Origin: Mercurialis annua
Taxonomy: Eukaryota; Streptophyta; Magnoliopsida; Malpighiales; Euphorbiaceae
DNA: 64,000 nt
NCBI RefSeq assembly: GCF_937616625.2
Contig: NC_065572.1
Location: forward strand, 41,319,653-41,383,652
Direction of reading: 5' to 3'
Shown: positions 22,061 through 36,000 of the stretch, one piece after another
Numbering within the stretch: the stretch's first letter is position 1
How the letters are laid out: the number at the start of each line of letters is the position of its first letter
Notes under the pieces: generated by a model
What the model was told of the DNA's origin: nothing
What the model saw: only the letters and a program-made list of their open reading frames with translations
Database searches by the model: none
Position numbers and translations under genes: made by a program

Positions 22061-22170
22061 CTGTTTAAACAGCCCCCTTTATCGCTGCCGTAACTGCTGC
22101 GAGTTGCAGCAGTTTTGCGGCGATGTTGCTGCAACTTGCAGCAACAATTTGCTGCTGTTTACAGCAGCAA
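22061..22170. repeat. Palindrome cluster in the reverse solo LTR
   Basis: Four inverted repeats lie close together: CTGTTTAAACAG at 22061-22072; AACTGCTGC...GCAGCAGTT at 22092-22114; an 11-bp-arm palindrome centred at 22135 (22124-22146); and 10-bp arms TTGCTGCTGT/ACAGCAGCAA at 22149-22170. The cluster lies 800-910 bp from the 5' end of this LTR, similar to the 990-bp position of the unrelated palindromes in the + strand LTRs. Confidence 0.88.
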
Positions 22171-22404
22171 CTGGCTGCCGTTCCGATTCCCTATTCTCAC
22201 CCCGACGTGCTAGCCTTTACCCTTAACCAATTACCTAAAACCTCTAGCCACAACAGCCCGCAAACCTCACCCAAAATCAATACAAAACTGCAATTTTAAC
22301 ACTGAATTCCAGCAACTATATAGCAACAAATTAACTCTGAAAATATCAATCAAACCTTAATCAAATTAAAAGGTTAAGAGCTTACCTTAATCCATTAGAT
22401 GTTA

Positions 22405-22485
22405 GCTATACAATCAAGCTAAAATCATACAAACGGTGGCCGGATATGCTATACAATCAAGCTAAAATCATACAAACGGTGGCCG
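22405..22485. repeat. Two-copy 43-bp tandem repeat in the solo LTR
   Basis: GCTATACAATCAAGC...GGTGGCCG occurs at 22405 and again at 22448 with no visible difference over 38 bp. The second copy may be partial. Confidence 0.9.
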
Positions 22486-22969
22486 TAGGTTTTGTTCATG
22501 GTGAGGGAGAGGAATTGAAGGCTTCGGCAATTCTAAAGGAATAGGGGTTTGGTTTGATAAATTTCATATCTGATTTTCTTATTGGCTTGGGTAGGGAAAA
22601 TGTCCACAATCATGCTCAACTTTGGCATTTCTTACAACTACACTCCTCAACTTCTAATTACTTCAATTTAATTCCAATTCCTTTTAAAATCAAACGGAAC
22701 CTTGCCGATATTTATTTAGAGATAAATAATGGACTCCGCAGTATCTACTTACTTATATCCAATTATTTATTTAATTTTAATTCCTCTCAAATCCAATCTT
22801 ATGAATAATAATTTTTCACTTAAATTATTTTTTTTTCGGTAAGTCCAATAGACTTATTTTGGTCCAAATTCTTATCAATTGACCTTAATCTGACGTTCTT
22901 ATTACTAAATCCGTATAATTTTGCCTCGTGGCACTATCCATAATATCTCTAAAAGTACGGGGTATTACA

Positions 22970-22974
22970 GTTAC
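22970..22974. other. Target-site duplication GTTAC, right copy
   Basis: Bases immediately right of the solo LTR end (GGGGTATTACA), matching 14804-14808. Confidence 0.9.
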
Positions 22975-23699
22975 GAAGCAAATGCAAGCATTTAACCTTT
23001 TTAGCAATTTAAGCCAAACGTTTACAAACATTCCGAAACAAATCCAAAGGTTTAACCTTTTTTGTTATTTAAGCCAAACGTTTGCAATTTTTTAGTGAAT
23101 GAAGCCAAACGTTACGAAACAGATCAAAACGTTTCACGTTTTTAGCTTTTTAAGCCAAACATTTACAAACGTTACGAAACAAATCCAAACGTTTCCCCAT
23201 TTTAGCAATTGAAGCCAAAAATTTACAAAGCGAAACAAGTCCCAACGTTTTTCCTTTTTAGCGATTTAAGCCAAACGTTTACAAACGTTATGAAACAAAT
23301 CCAAAAGTTTCCCCATTTTAGCGATTTAAGAAAAACGTTTACAAACGTTACGAAAGAAATACAAACGTTTCACCTTTTTAACGATTTAAGCCAAACGTTT
23401 ACAAACGTTAAGAAACAAAACCAAACGTTTAAAACTTTACAAAAATCCAAACGTTTCATATTTTTAGCTATTTAAGCCAAGCGTTTAAACGTTACGGAAC
23501 AAAACAAAACGTTTCACATTTTCGATTTAAGCCAAACGTTTGCAAATGTTACGAAACAAATCCAAGCATTTCACCTTTTTAGCGATTTAAGCCAAACGCT
23601 TACACAAGTTACGAAAAAAATCCAAGCGTTTCACCTTTTTAGCAATTTAAGCCAAATGTTTACAAACGTTACGAAACAAATCCAAACATTTCACCTTTT

Positions 23700-26600
23700 T
23701 AGCAATTTAAGCCAAACGTTTACAAACGTTACGAAACAAAATCCAAACGTTTACAAACGTTACGAAATAAAATCCAAACGTTTACAAACGTTACGAAACA
23801 AATCTAAACATTTTCCTATTTCAACGATTTAAGCCAAACGTTTACAAACGTTACGAAAAAATCCAAACTTTTCACCTTTTTAGCGATTTAAGCCAAACGT
23901 TTACCAACGTTACGAAACAAATCCAAACCTTTACAAATATTACGGAACAAAAACAAACTTTTCTCATTTTTAGCAATTTAAGCCAAACATTTACAAACGT
24001 TACAAAACAAATCCAAACGTTTTATCTTTTTAGCGATTGAAGCCAAACATTTACATATGTTAAGAAACAAATCCAAACTATTCCCCATTTTAGCGATTTA
24101 AGCCAAATGTTTATAAACGTTACGAAACAAAACCCAAACGTTCACAAACGTTATGAAACATATCCAAATGTGTACAAACGTGACAAAACAAATTCAAACG
24201 TTTCACCATTTTTAGCGATTTAAGCCAAACGTTTACAAACGTCACGAAACAAATCCAAACGTTTCACCTATTTAGCGATTTAAGCCAAACGTTTACAAAT
24301 GTTACGAAATAAATCCAAAGGTTTTCCAATTTTAGCTATTTAAGCCAAACGTTTATAAACGTTACGAAACAAATCCAAAATTTTCCTCAATTTTAAGATT
24401 GAAGGCAAACGTTTACAAATATTACGAAACAAATCCAAAAGTTTCACCTTTTTAGCAATATAATCCAAATTTTTACAAACGTTACGAAACAAATCCAATC
24501 GTTTATTCCCCTTTTTATTAATATAAGCCAAACGTTTACAAACGTTACGAAACAAATCCAAATGTTTCACCTTTTTAGCGATTTAAGCCAAACGTTTACA
24601 AACGTCACGAAACAAATCCAACCGTTTCACCTTTTTAGCGATTTAAGCAAAACGTTTACAAATGTTACGAAATAAATCCAAAGGTTTTCCAATTTTAGCA
24701 ATTTAAGCCAAACATTTACAAACGTTATGAAACAAATCCAAACGTTTCCCCTTTTTCGCAATTGAAGGCAAACGTTTATAAATATTACGAAACAAATCCA
24801 AAAGTTTCACCTTTTTAGCAATATAATCCAAACTTTTACAAACGTTACGAAACAAATCCAAGCGTTTATTTCCCCTTTTTATCAATATAAGACAGACGTT
24901 TACAAACATTACGAAACAAATCCAAATGTTTCACTTTTTTAGTAATTTTAGTCAAACGTTTACAAACGTTACGAAACAACTCCAAATGTTTCCCTATTTT
25001 TAGCAATTTAAGCCACACGTTTACAAACGTTACGAAACAAATCCAAACGTTTCACCTTTTTAGAGACTTAAGCCAAACGTTTACAAACGTTACTAAACAT
25101 AGCCAAACGTTTCACCTTTTTAGAGATTGAAGCCAAACGTTTACAAATGTTACGAAATAAATCCAAATGTTTCACCTTTTTAGCAATTTAAGACAAACTA
25201 TTACAAACTTTACGAAACAAATCCAAATGTTTCACCTTTTTAACGATTTATGCCAAACGTTTACAAACGTCACGAAACAATACCAAATGTTTAAAACATT
25301 ACAAAACAAATTAGAAAATTTCACATTTTTAGCAATTTAAGCCAAACATTTACAAACATTACGAAACAAAACCAATCATTTACAAACATTACGAAACAAA
25401 TCAAAATGTTTCCCCTTTTTAACAATTCAAGCCAAACAGTTACAAACGTTACGGAACAAATCCAAACGTTTTCCGTTCATAGCAATTTAAGCCAAATGTT
25501 TACGAATGTTACGAAACAAAACTAAACGTTTCACCTTTTTAGCTATTTAAGTAGAAAGTTTACAAACGTTACTAAACAAAACCAAACATTTCACCTTTTT
25601 AGCGATTTAAGCCGAACGTTTACAAACATTACGAAACAAAACCAAACGTTTCGCCTTTTTAGCAATTTAAGCCAAACGTTTACAAACGTTACGAAACAAA
25701 ATCCAAACATTTACAAACGTTACGAAATAAAATCCAAACGTTTACAAACGTTACGAAACAAATCTAAACATTTTCCTATTTCAACGATTTAAGCCAAACG
25801 TTTACAAACGTTAAGAAAAAATCCAAACTTTTCACCTTTTTAGCGATTTAAGCCAAACGTTTACAACCGTTACGAAACAAATCCAAACCTTTACAAATAT
25901 TACGGAACAAAAACAAACTTTTCTCATTTTTAGCAATTTAAGCCAAACATTTACAAACGTTACAAAACAAATCCAAACGTTTTACCTTTTTAGCGATTGA
26001 AGCCAAACATTTACATATGTTAAGAAACAAATCCAAACTATTTCCCATTTTAGCGATTTAAGCCAAATGTTTATAAACGTTACGAAACAAAACCCAAACG
26101 TTCACAAACGTTTACGAAACATATCCAAATGTGTACAAACGTTACAAAACAAATTCAAACGTTTCACCATTTTTAGCGATTTAAGCCAAACGTTTACAAA
26201 CGTCACGAAACAAATCCAAACGTTTCACCTTTTTAGCGATTTAAGCCAAACGTTTACAAATGTTACGAAATAAATCCAAAGGTTTTCCAATTTTAGCTAT
26301 TTAAGCCAAACGTTTATAAACGTTACGAAACAAATCCAAAAGTTTCCTCAATTTTAAGATTGAAGGCAAACGTTTACAAATATTACGAAACAAATCCAAA
26401 AGTTTCACCTTTTTAGCAATATAATCCAAATTTTTACAAACGTTACGAAACAAATCCAATCGTTTATTTCCCCTTTTTATTAATATAAGCCAAACGTTTA
26501 CAAACGTTGCGAAACAAATCCAAATGTTTCACCTTTTTAGCGATTTAAGCCAAACGTTTGCAAACGTCACGAAACAAATCCAACCGTTTCACCTTTTTAG

Positions 26601-28990
26601 CGATTTAAGTCAAACGTTTACAAATGTTACGAAATAAATCCAAAGGTTTTCCAATTTTAGCAATTTAAGCCAAACATTTACAAACGTTACGAAACAAATC
26701 CAAACGTTTCCCCTTTTTCGCAATTGAAGGCAAACGTTTATAAATATTACGAAACAAATCCAAAAGTTTCACCTTCTTAGCAATATAATTCAAACTTTTA
26801 CAAACGTAACAAAACAAATCCAAGCGTTTATTTCCCCTTTTTATCAATATAAGACAAACGTTTACAAACATTACGAAACAAATCCAAATGTTTCACCTTT
26901 TAAGTAATTTTAGTCAAACGTTTGCAAACGTTACGAAACAATTCCAAATGTTTCCCTATTTTTAGCAATTTAAGCCAGACGTTTACAAACGTTACGAAAC
27001 AAATCCAAACGTTTCACCTTTTTAGCGATTTAAGCCAAACATTTACGAATGTTACGAAACAAAACCAAACGTTTCACCTTTTTAGCTATTTAAGCAGAAC
27101 GTTTACAAACGTTACTAAACAAAACCAATCATTTACAAACATTACGAAACAAATCAAAACGTTTCCCCTTTTTAACAATTCAAGCCAGACAGTTACAAAC
27201 GTTACGGAACAAATCCAAACGTTTCCCCTTCATGGCGATTTAAGCCAAACATTTACGAATGTTACGAAACAAAACTAAACGTTTCACCTTTTTAGCTATT
27301 TAAGTAGAACGTTTACAAACGTTACTAAACAAAACCAAACATTTCACCTTTTTAGCGATTTAAGCCGAACGTTTACAAACATTACGAAACAAAACCGAAC
27401 GTTTCGCCTTTTTAGCAATTTAAGCCAAACGTTTACAAACGTTACGAAACAAAATCCAAACGTTTACAAACGTTACGAAATAAAATCCAAACGTTTACAA
27501 ACGTTACGAAACAAATCTAAACATTTTCCTATTTCAACGATTTAAGCCAAACGTTTACAAACGTTAAGAAAAAATCCAAACTTTTCACCTTTTTAGCGAT
27601 TTAAGCCAAACGTTTACAACCGTTATGAAACAAATCCAAACCTTTACAAATATTACCGAACAAAAACAAACTTTTCTCATTTTTAGCAATTTAAGCCAAA
27701 CATTTACAAACGTTACAAAAAAAATCCAAACGTTTTACCTTTTTAGCGATTGAAGCCAAACATTTACATATGTTAAGAAACAAATCCAAACTATTCCCAA
27801 TTTTAGCGATTTAAGCCAAATGTTTATAAACGTTACGAAACAAAACCCAAACGTTCACAAACGTTACGAAACATATCCAAATGTGTACAAACATTACAAA
27901 ACAAATTCAAACGATTCACCATTTTTAGCGATTTAAGCCAAACGTTTACAAACGTCAAGAAACAAATCCAAACGTTTCACCTTTTTAGCGATTTAAGCCA
28001 AACGTTTACAAATGTTACGAAATAAATCCAAAGGTTTTCCAATTTTAGCTATTTAAGCCAAACGTTTATAAACGTTACAAAACAAATCCAAAGTTTCCTC
28101 AATTTTAAGATTGAAGGCAAACGTTTACAAATATTACGAAACAAATCCAAAAGTTTCACCTTTTTAGCAATATAATCCAAATTTTTACAAACGTTACGAA
28201 ACAAATCCAATCGTTTATTTCCCCTTTTTATTAATATAAGCCAAACGTTTACAAACGTTACGAAACAAATCCAAATGTTTCACCTTTTTAGCGATTTAAG
28301 CCAAACGTTTACAAACGTCACGAAACAAATCCAACCGTTTCACCTTTTTAGCGATTTAAGTCAAACGTTTACAAATGTTACGAAATAAATCCAAAGGTTT
28401 TCCAATTTTAGCAATTTAAGCCAAACATTTACAAACGTTACGAAACAAATCCAAACGTTTCCCCTTTTTCGCAATTGAAGGCAAACGTTTATAAATATTA
28501 CGAAACAAATCCAACAGTTTCACCTTTTTAGCAATATAATCCAAACTTTTACAAACGTTACAAAACAAATTTAAGCGTTTATTTCCCCTTTTTATCAATA
28601 TAAGACAAACGTTTACAAACATTACGAAACAAATCCAAATGTTTCACCTTTTAAGTAATTTTAGTCAAACGTTTACAAACGTTACAAAACAATTCCAAAT
28701 GTTTCCCTATTTTTAGCAATTTAAGCCAGACGTTTACAAACGTTACGAAACAAATCCAAACGATTCACCTTTTTAGCGATTTAAGCCAAACGTTTACGAA
28801 TGTTACGAAACAAAACCAAACGTTTCGCCTTTTTAGCTATTTAAGCAGAACGTTTACAAACGTTACTAAACAAAACCAAACATTTCACCTTTTTAGCGAT
28901 TTAAGCCGAACGTTTACAAACATTACGAAACAAAACCAAACGTTTCGCCTTTTTAGCAATTTAAGCCAAACGTTTACAAATGTTATAAAA
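23700..28990 (+). repeat. Higher-order repeat, three copies of 1.75-1.96 kb
   Basis: The rare variant TTTTCCTATTTCAACG begins at 23811, 25771 and 27524, and the rare AGCGTTTATT variant at 24861, 26823 and 28574. The interval between these two landmarks is 1050, 1052 and 1050 bp in the three copies, so the units are colinear. Between the AGCGTTTATT landmark and the next copy the first has about 210 bp more (3.5 monomers) than the second. Boundaries are approximate. Confidence 0.9.
23741..23800 (+). repeat. Half-length satellite units (about 31 bp)
   Basis: CCAAACGTTT recurs at 23712, 23743 and 23774. The spacing is 31 bp and not the usual alternation within 60 bp, because the TTTCACC...TTTAAG half is missing twice. 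The same structure is found near 25700 and 27460 in the other copies of this higher-order repeat. Confidence 0.92.
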
Positions 28991-29460
28991 AAAATCCAAA
29001 CATTTCACCTATTAAGCGATTTAAGCCGAACGTTTACAAACGCTACGAAACAAATCTAAACGTTTCACCTTTTTGTCAATTTAAGCCGAACGTTTACAAA
29101 CGTTACTAAACAAAACCAAACCTTTACAAACATTACGGAATAAAAACAAACTTTTCTCATTTTTAGCAATTTAAGCCAAACATTTACAAAAGTTACAAAA
29201 CAAATCCAAACGTTTCACCTTTTTAGCGATTGAAGCCAAACATTTACATACGTTAAGAAACAAATCCAAACTTTTCCCCATTTTAGCGATTTAAGCCAAA
29301 TGTTTATGAACGTTACGAAACAAAACCCAAACGATTACAAACGTTACGAAACATATCCAAATGTGTACAAACATTACAAAACAAATCCAAACGTTTCACC
29401 ATTTTTAGCGATTTAAGCCAAACGTTTACAAACGTCACGAAACAAATCCAAACGTTTCCC

Positions 29461-32400
29461 CTTTTTAGCGATTTAAGCCAAACGTTTACAAATGTTACGA
29501 AATAAATCCAAAGGTTTTCCAATTTTAGCGATTTAAACCAAACGTTTACAAACGTTACGAAACAAATCCAAACGTTTCCCCAATTTTGAGATTGAAGGAA
29601 AACGTTTACAAATATTACTAAACAAATCCAAAAGTTTCCCCTATTTAGCAACATAATCCAAACTTTTACAAACGTTACGAAACAAATCCAAGCGTTTATT
29701 TCCCCTTTTTATCAATATAAGTAAAACGTTTACAAATGTTACGAAACAAATCCAAATGTTTTACCTTTTTAGAAATTTAAGTAAAACGTTTACAAACGTT
29801 ACGAAATAAATCCAAATGTTTCCCCATTTTAGCGATTTAAGCCAAACATTTAAAACGTTATGAAACAAATCTAAACGTTTCACCTTTTTAGCGATTTAAG
29901 CCAAACGTTTACAAACGTTACTAAACAAATCCAAACGTTTCACCTTTTTAGAGATTGAAGCCAAACGTTTAAAAATATTACGAAACAAATCCAAACGTTT
30001 CACCTTTTTAGCAATTTAAGGCAAACTATTATAAACTTTACGAAACAAATCCAAATGTTTCACCTTTTTAGCGATTTAAGCAAAACGTTTACAAACGTTA
30101 CGAAACAATACCAAACGTTTAAAACATTGCAAAACAAATTGAAAAATTTCACATTTTTAGCGATTTAAGCCAAACATTTACAAACATTGCGAAACGAAAC
30201 CAATCGTTTACAAACATTACGTAACAAATCAAAACGTTTCCCCTTTTTAGCAATTTAAGCCAAACATTTACAAAAGTTACGGAACAAATCCAAACGTTTC
30301 CCCTTCATAGCGATTTAAGCCAAACGTTTACGAATGTTACGAAACAAAACCAAACGTTTCCCCTTTTTAGCTATTTAAGCCGAACGTTTACAAACGTTAC
30401 TAAACAAAACCAAACATTTTACCTTTTTAGCCATTTAAGCCGAACGTTTACAAACATTACGAAACAAACCCAAACGTTTTGCTTTTTTAGCAATTTAAGC
30501 CAAACGTTTACAAACGTTACAAAAAAATCCAAACATTTCACCTTTTTAGCGATTTATGGCAAACGTATACAAACATTACGTAACAAATCCAAATGTTTCA
30601 CCTTTTAAGCGATTTAAAGCCAAACATTTACAAACGTTACGAAAAAAACCAAACGTTTCACATTTTTAGCAATTTTAGCCAAACGTTTACAAACGTTACG
30701 AAACAAATCCAAGCGTTTCACCTTTTTAGCAATATAAACCAAACGTTTACAAACGTTACGAAACAAATCTAAGTGTTTCACATTTTGAGCAATTTAAGCC
30801 AAACGTTTACAAATGTTACGAAACAAATCCAAGCATTTCACCTTTTTAGCAATTTAAACCAAACGTTTACAAACGTTATCAAACAAATCCAAGAGGTTCA
30901 CCTTTTTAGAAATTTAAGCCAAACGTTTACAAACGTTAGGAAACAAATCCAAACGTTTCACCTTTATAGCGATATAAGCCAAACGTTTACAAACGTTACG
31001 AAACAAATCCAAATGTTTCACCTTTTAGCGATTTAAGCCAAACGTTTACAAACGTTACGAAACAAATCCAAATGTTTCACCTTTTAGCTATTTAAGCCAA
31101 ACGTCAAAAAACGTTACGAAAAGAAAACAAAACGTTTAAAATGTTACGAAGCAAATCCAAACGTTTTACCTTTTTAGCGATTTAATCCAAACTTTTAGAA
31201 ACGATACAAAACAAATCCAAACGTTTCACCTTTTTAGCGATTTAAGCCAAACGTTTACAAATGTTACGAAATAAATCCAAAGGTTTTCCAATTTTAGCGA
31301 TTTAAACCAAACGTTTACAAACGTTACGAAACAAATCCAAACGTTTCCCCAATTTTGAGATTGAAGGCAAACGTTTACAAATGTTACGAAACAAATCCAA
31401 AAGTTTCACCTTTTTAGCAACATAATCCAAACTATTACAAACGTTACGAAACAAATCCAAGCGTTTATTTCCCCTTTTTATCAATATAAGTCAAACGTTT
31501 ACAAATGTTACGAAACAAATCCAAATGTTTTACCTTTTTAGCAGTTTAAGTAAGACGTTTACAAACATTACGAAACAAATCCAAATGTTTCCCCATTTTA
31601 GCGATTTAAGCCAAACATTTAAAACGTTATGAAACAAATCTAAACGTTTCACCTTTTTAGCGATTTAAGCCAAACGTTTACAAACGTTATTAAACAAATC
31701 CAAACGTTTCACCTTTTTAGAGATTTAAGCCAAACGTTTACAAATGTTACGAAACAAATCCAAACGTTTCACCTTTTTAGCAATTTAAGGCAAACTATTA
31801 TAAACTTTACGAAACAAATCCAAATGTTTCACCTTTTTAGCGATTTAAGCCAAACGTTTACAAACGTTATGAAACAATACCAAACGTTTAAAACATTGCA
31901 AAACAAATTAAAAAATTTCACATTTTTAGCGATTTAAGCCAAACATTTACAAACATTGCGAAACAAAACCAATCGTTTACAAACATTACGAAACAAATCA
32001 ATACGTTTCCCCTTTTTAGCAATTTAAGCCAAACATTTACAAACGTTACGGAACAAATCCAAACGTTTCCCCTTCATATCGATTTAAGCCAAACGTTTAC
32101 GAATGTTACGAAACAAAACCAAACGTTTCCCCTTTTTAGCTATTTAAGCCGAACGTTTATAAACGTTACTAAACAAAACCAAACATTTCACCTTTTTAGC
32201 CATTTAAGCCGAACGTTTACAAACATTACGAAATAAACCCAAACGTTTCGCCTTTTTAGCAATTTAAGCCAAACGTTTACAAACGTTACAAAAAAAATCC
32301 AAACATTTCACCTTTTTAGCGATTTATGGCAAACGTATACAAACATTACGTAACAAATCCAAACGTTTCACCTTTTAAGCGATCTAAAGCCAAACATTTC

Positions 32401-33000
32401 ACATTTTTAGCAATTTAAGCCAAACGTTTACAAACGTTACGAAACAAATCCAAGCGTTTCACCTTTTTAGCAATATAAACCAAACGTTTACAAACGTTAC
32501 GAAACAAATCTAAGTGTTTCACATTTTGAGCAATTTAAGCCAAACGTTTACAAACGTTACGAAACAAATCCAAGCGTTTCACCTTTTTAGCAATTTAAAC
32601 CAAACGTTTACAAACGTTATCAAACAAATCCAAGAGGTTCACCTTTTTAGAAATTTAAGCCAAACGTTTAGAAACGTTAGGAAAGAAATCCAAACGTTTC
32701 GCCTTTATAGCGATATAAGCCAAACGTTTACAAACGTTACCAAACAAATCCAAACGTTTCACCTTTTTAGCGATTTAAGCCAAATGTTTACAAACGTTAC
32801 GAAACAAATCCAAATGTTTCACCTTTTAGCTATTTAAGCCAAACGTCAAAAAACGTTACGAAAAAAAACAAAACGTTTAAAATGTTACGAAGCAAATCCA
32901 AACGTTTTACCTTTTTAGCGATTTAATCCAAACTTTTAGAAACGATACAAAACAAATCCAAACGTTTCACCTTTTTAGCGATTTAAGCCAAACGTTTACA
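29461..33000 (+). repeat. Higher-order repeat, two copies of about 1.75 kb
   Basis: 29461-31229 matches 31230-33000. The offset is 1769 bp at the left end (AGCGTTTATT at 29691 and 31460) and 1741 bp at the right end (CGTCAAAAAACG at about 31102 and 32844). The 28-bp change is mostly a 29-bp half-unit lost in the second copy near 32395, relative to about 30620-30650. Confidence 0.9.
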
Positions 33001-36000
33001 ATCGGTACGAAACAAATCCAAAAGTTTCCCCTTTTTAGCGATTTAAGCCAAACGTTTACAAACGCTACGAAATCAATCTAAACGTTTCCCCTTTTTATCA
33101 ATATAAGCCAAACGTTTACAAACGTTACGAAATAAATCCAAACGTTTCACCTTTTTAACGATTTAAGACAAACATTTGCAAATGTTACGAAACAAATCCA
33201 AACGTTTAACCTTTTTAGCGATTTAAGCCGAACAATTACACACGTTACGAAACAAATTCAAACGTTTCACCTTTTTAGCTATTTAAGCCAAACATTTACA
33301 AACGTTACGAAACAAATCCAAACACTTACCCTATTTAGCGTTGAAAGCCAAACATTTACAAACGTTACGACACCAATCCAAACGTTTCACATTTTTAGCG
33401 ATTGAAACCAAACCTTTACAAACGTTACGAAACAAATTCAAATGTTTATCATATTTAACAATTTAAGCCAAACGTTTACAAAATTTACGAAACAAAACCA
33501 AGAGTTTCACCTTTTTAGCAATTTAAGCCAAACGTTTACAAACGTTACGAAACAAATCCAAACGTTTCTATTTATAGCGATTTAAGCCAAAAGTTTACAA
33601 ACGGTACGAAAGAAATCCAAATGTTTCACCTTTTTAGCGATTTAAGCCAAATGTTTACAAACGCTACGAAACAAATCCAAATGTTTCACCTTTTTAGCGA
33701 TTTAAGCCAAACGTTTACAAACATTAAAAAACAAATCCAAATGTTTCCCCATTTTAGCGATTTAACCAAACGTTTAAAACGTTTCAAAACAAATCCAAAC
33801 ATTTCACCTTTTTAGCGATTTAAGCCAAACATTTACAAACGTTACGAAACAAATCCAAATGTTTCACCTTTTAGCTATTTAAGCCAAACGTCAAAAAACG
33901 TTACGAAAAAAACCAAACGTTTAAAATGTTACGAACCAAATCCAAACGTTTTATCTTTTTAGCTATTTAATCCAAACTTTTAGAAACGATATAAAACAAA
34001 TCCAAACGTTTCATCTTTTTAGCGATTTAAGCCAAACGTTTACAAACGTTACGAAATAAATCCAAACGTTTCACCTTTTTAACGATTTAAGACAAACGTT
34101 TGCAAACGTTACGAAACAAATCCAAACGTTTAACCTTTTTAGCGATTTAAGCCGAACATTTACACACGTTATGAAACAAATTCAAACGTTTCACCTTTTT
34201 AGCGATTTAAGGCGAACGTTTCCAAACGTTACGAAACAAATCCAAACACTTCCCCTATTTAGCGTTGACAGCCAAACATTTACAAACGTTACGACAAAAA
34301 TCCAAAGGTTTCACATTTTTAGCGATTGAAACCAAACCTTTCCAAACGTTACGAAACAAATTCAAATGTTTCTCATATTTAACAATTTAAGCCAAACGTT
34401 TACAAAATTTACGAAACAAAACCAAGAGTTTCAACTTTTTAGCAATTTAAGCCAAACGTTTACAAACGTTATGAAACAAATCCAAACGTTTCATATTTTT
34501 AGCGATTTAAGCCAAACGTTTACAAACAGTACGAAAGAAATCCAAACATTTCACCTTTTTAGCGATTTAAGCCAAACGTTTACAAACGCTACGAAACAAA
34601 TCCAAACGTTTCACCTTTTTAGCGATTTAAGCCAAACGTTTACAAACGTTAAGAAACAAATCCAAATATTTCCCCATTTTAGCGATTTAACCAAACGTTT
34701 AAAACGTTTCAAAACAAATCCAAACATTTCACCTTTTTAGCGATTTATGCCAAACGTTTACAAACGTTACGAACAAATCCAAACGTTTCACCTTTTTAGC
34801 GATTTAAGCCAAACGTTTACAAACGTTACGAAACAAATCCAAACGTTTCCCCTTTTTAGTAATTTAAGCCAAATGTATACAAACCTTACGAAACAAATCA
34901 AAACGTGTCACCTTTTAGCGATTTAAGCCAAACGTTTACAAATGTTGGGAAACAAATCCAAACGTTCCTCATATTTAATAATTTAAGCCAAACGTTTACA
35001 AACGTTACGAAACAAAACCAAGTGTTTCTCCTTTTCAGCAATTTAAGCCAAACGTTAACAAACGTTACGAAACAAATCCAAACGTTTCCCCTTTTTATCG
35101 ATTTAAGCCAAACGTTTCACCTTTTTAGCGATTTAAGCCATACGTTTATAAACGTTAAAACCAAACTTTCAAAACGTTACGAAATGAATCCAAACGTTTA
35201 CAAAAGTTACAAAACAACACCAAATTAATGTTTCCCCACTTTAGCAATTTAAACCAAACGTTTACAAACGTTACGAAACAAAACCAAACGATGCTAAACG
35301 TTACGAAACAAATCCAAACGTTTCCCATTTTTAGTGATTTAAGCCAAACGTTTACAAACGTTACGAAACAAATCCGAACGTTTCACCATTTTAGTGATTG
35401 AAGCCTAACATTTACAAACGTTATGAAAAAAATCCAAACGTTTCGGAACAAATTTAAAACGTTAAAAACGTTACAAACAAATCCAACCGTTTCACGATTT
35501 TAGCAATTTAAGCCGAAAGTTAACAAAGGTTACAAAACAAATCCAAATGTTTCACCTTTTCAATAATTTAAGACAAACGTTTACAAACGTTACAAAACTA
35601 ATCAAAACGTTTAAAATGTTAAGAAACCTTTATTAGCATTTTAAGCCAAATGTTTACAAACCTTACGAAACAAATCCAAACGTTTCACCTCTTTAGCGAT
35701 ATAAAACAAATGTTTACAAACGTTACGAAACAAATTCAAACGTTTCACCTTTTTAGTGATTTAAGCCAAATGTTTAGAAACGTAACAAAACAAAACCAAA
35801 CATTTTACCTTTTTAATGATTTAAGCCAAATATTTACAAACGTTACGAAACAAATCCAAAAGTTTCACCTTTTTAGCGATTTAAGCCAAACATTTACAGA
35901 TGTTACGAAACAAATCTAAACGTTTCCCCTTTTTATCTATTTAAGCCAAAAGTTTATAAATCCAAGCGTTTCACCTTTTTTGCGATTTAAGCCAAACGTT

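Larger units (their letters stand above)
14809..22969 (-). mobile_element. Solo LTR (reverse orientation) interrupted by a nested copia element
   Basis: In element orientation it begins TGTAATACCCC (complement of the bases ending at 22969) and ends GGGTCGTGACA (complement of the bases starting at 14809). It is flanked by GTTAC at 14804-14808 and GTTAC at 22970-22974. This is a clean 5-bp target-site duplication in phase with the satellite unit. Removing the nested copia element leaves about 3.5 kb with no interior, primer-binding site or polypurine tract, so it is a single LTR left by LTR-LTR recombination. Its last about 120 bp closely resemble the LTRs at 2487-5000 and 9184-11748, while the 5' part differs, so it is a related but distinct subfamily. 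No gene is seen in its sequence (14809-15964 and 20620-22969). Confidence 0.9.
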
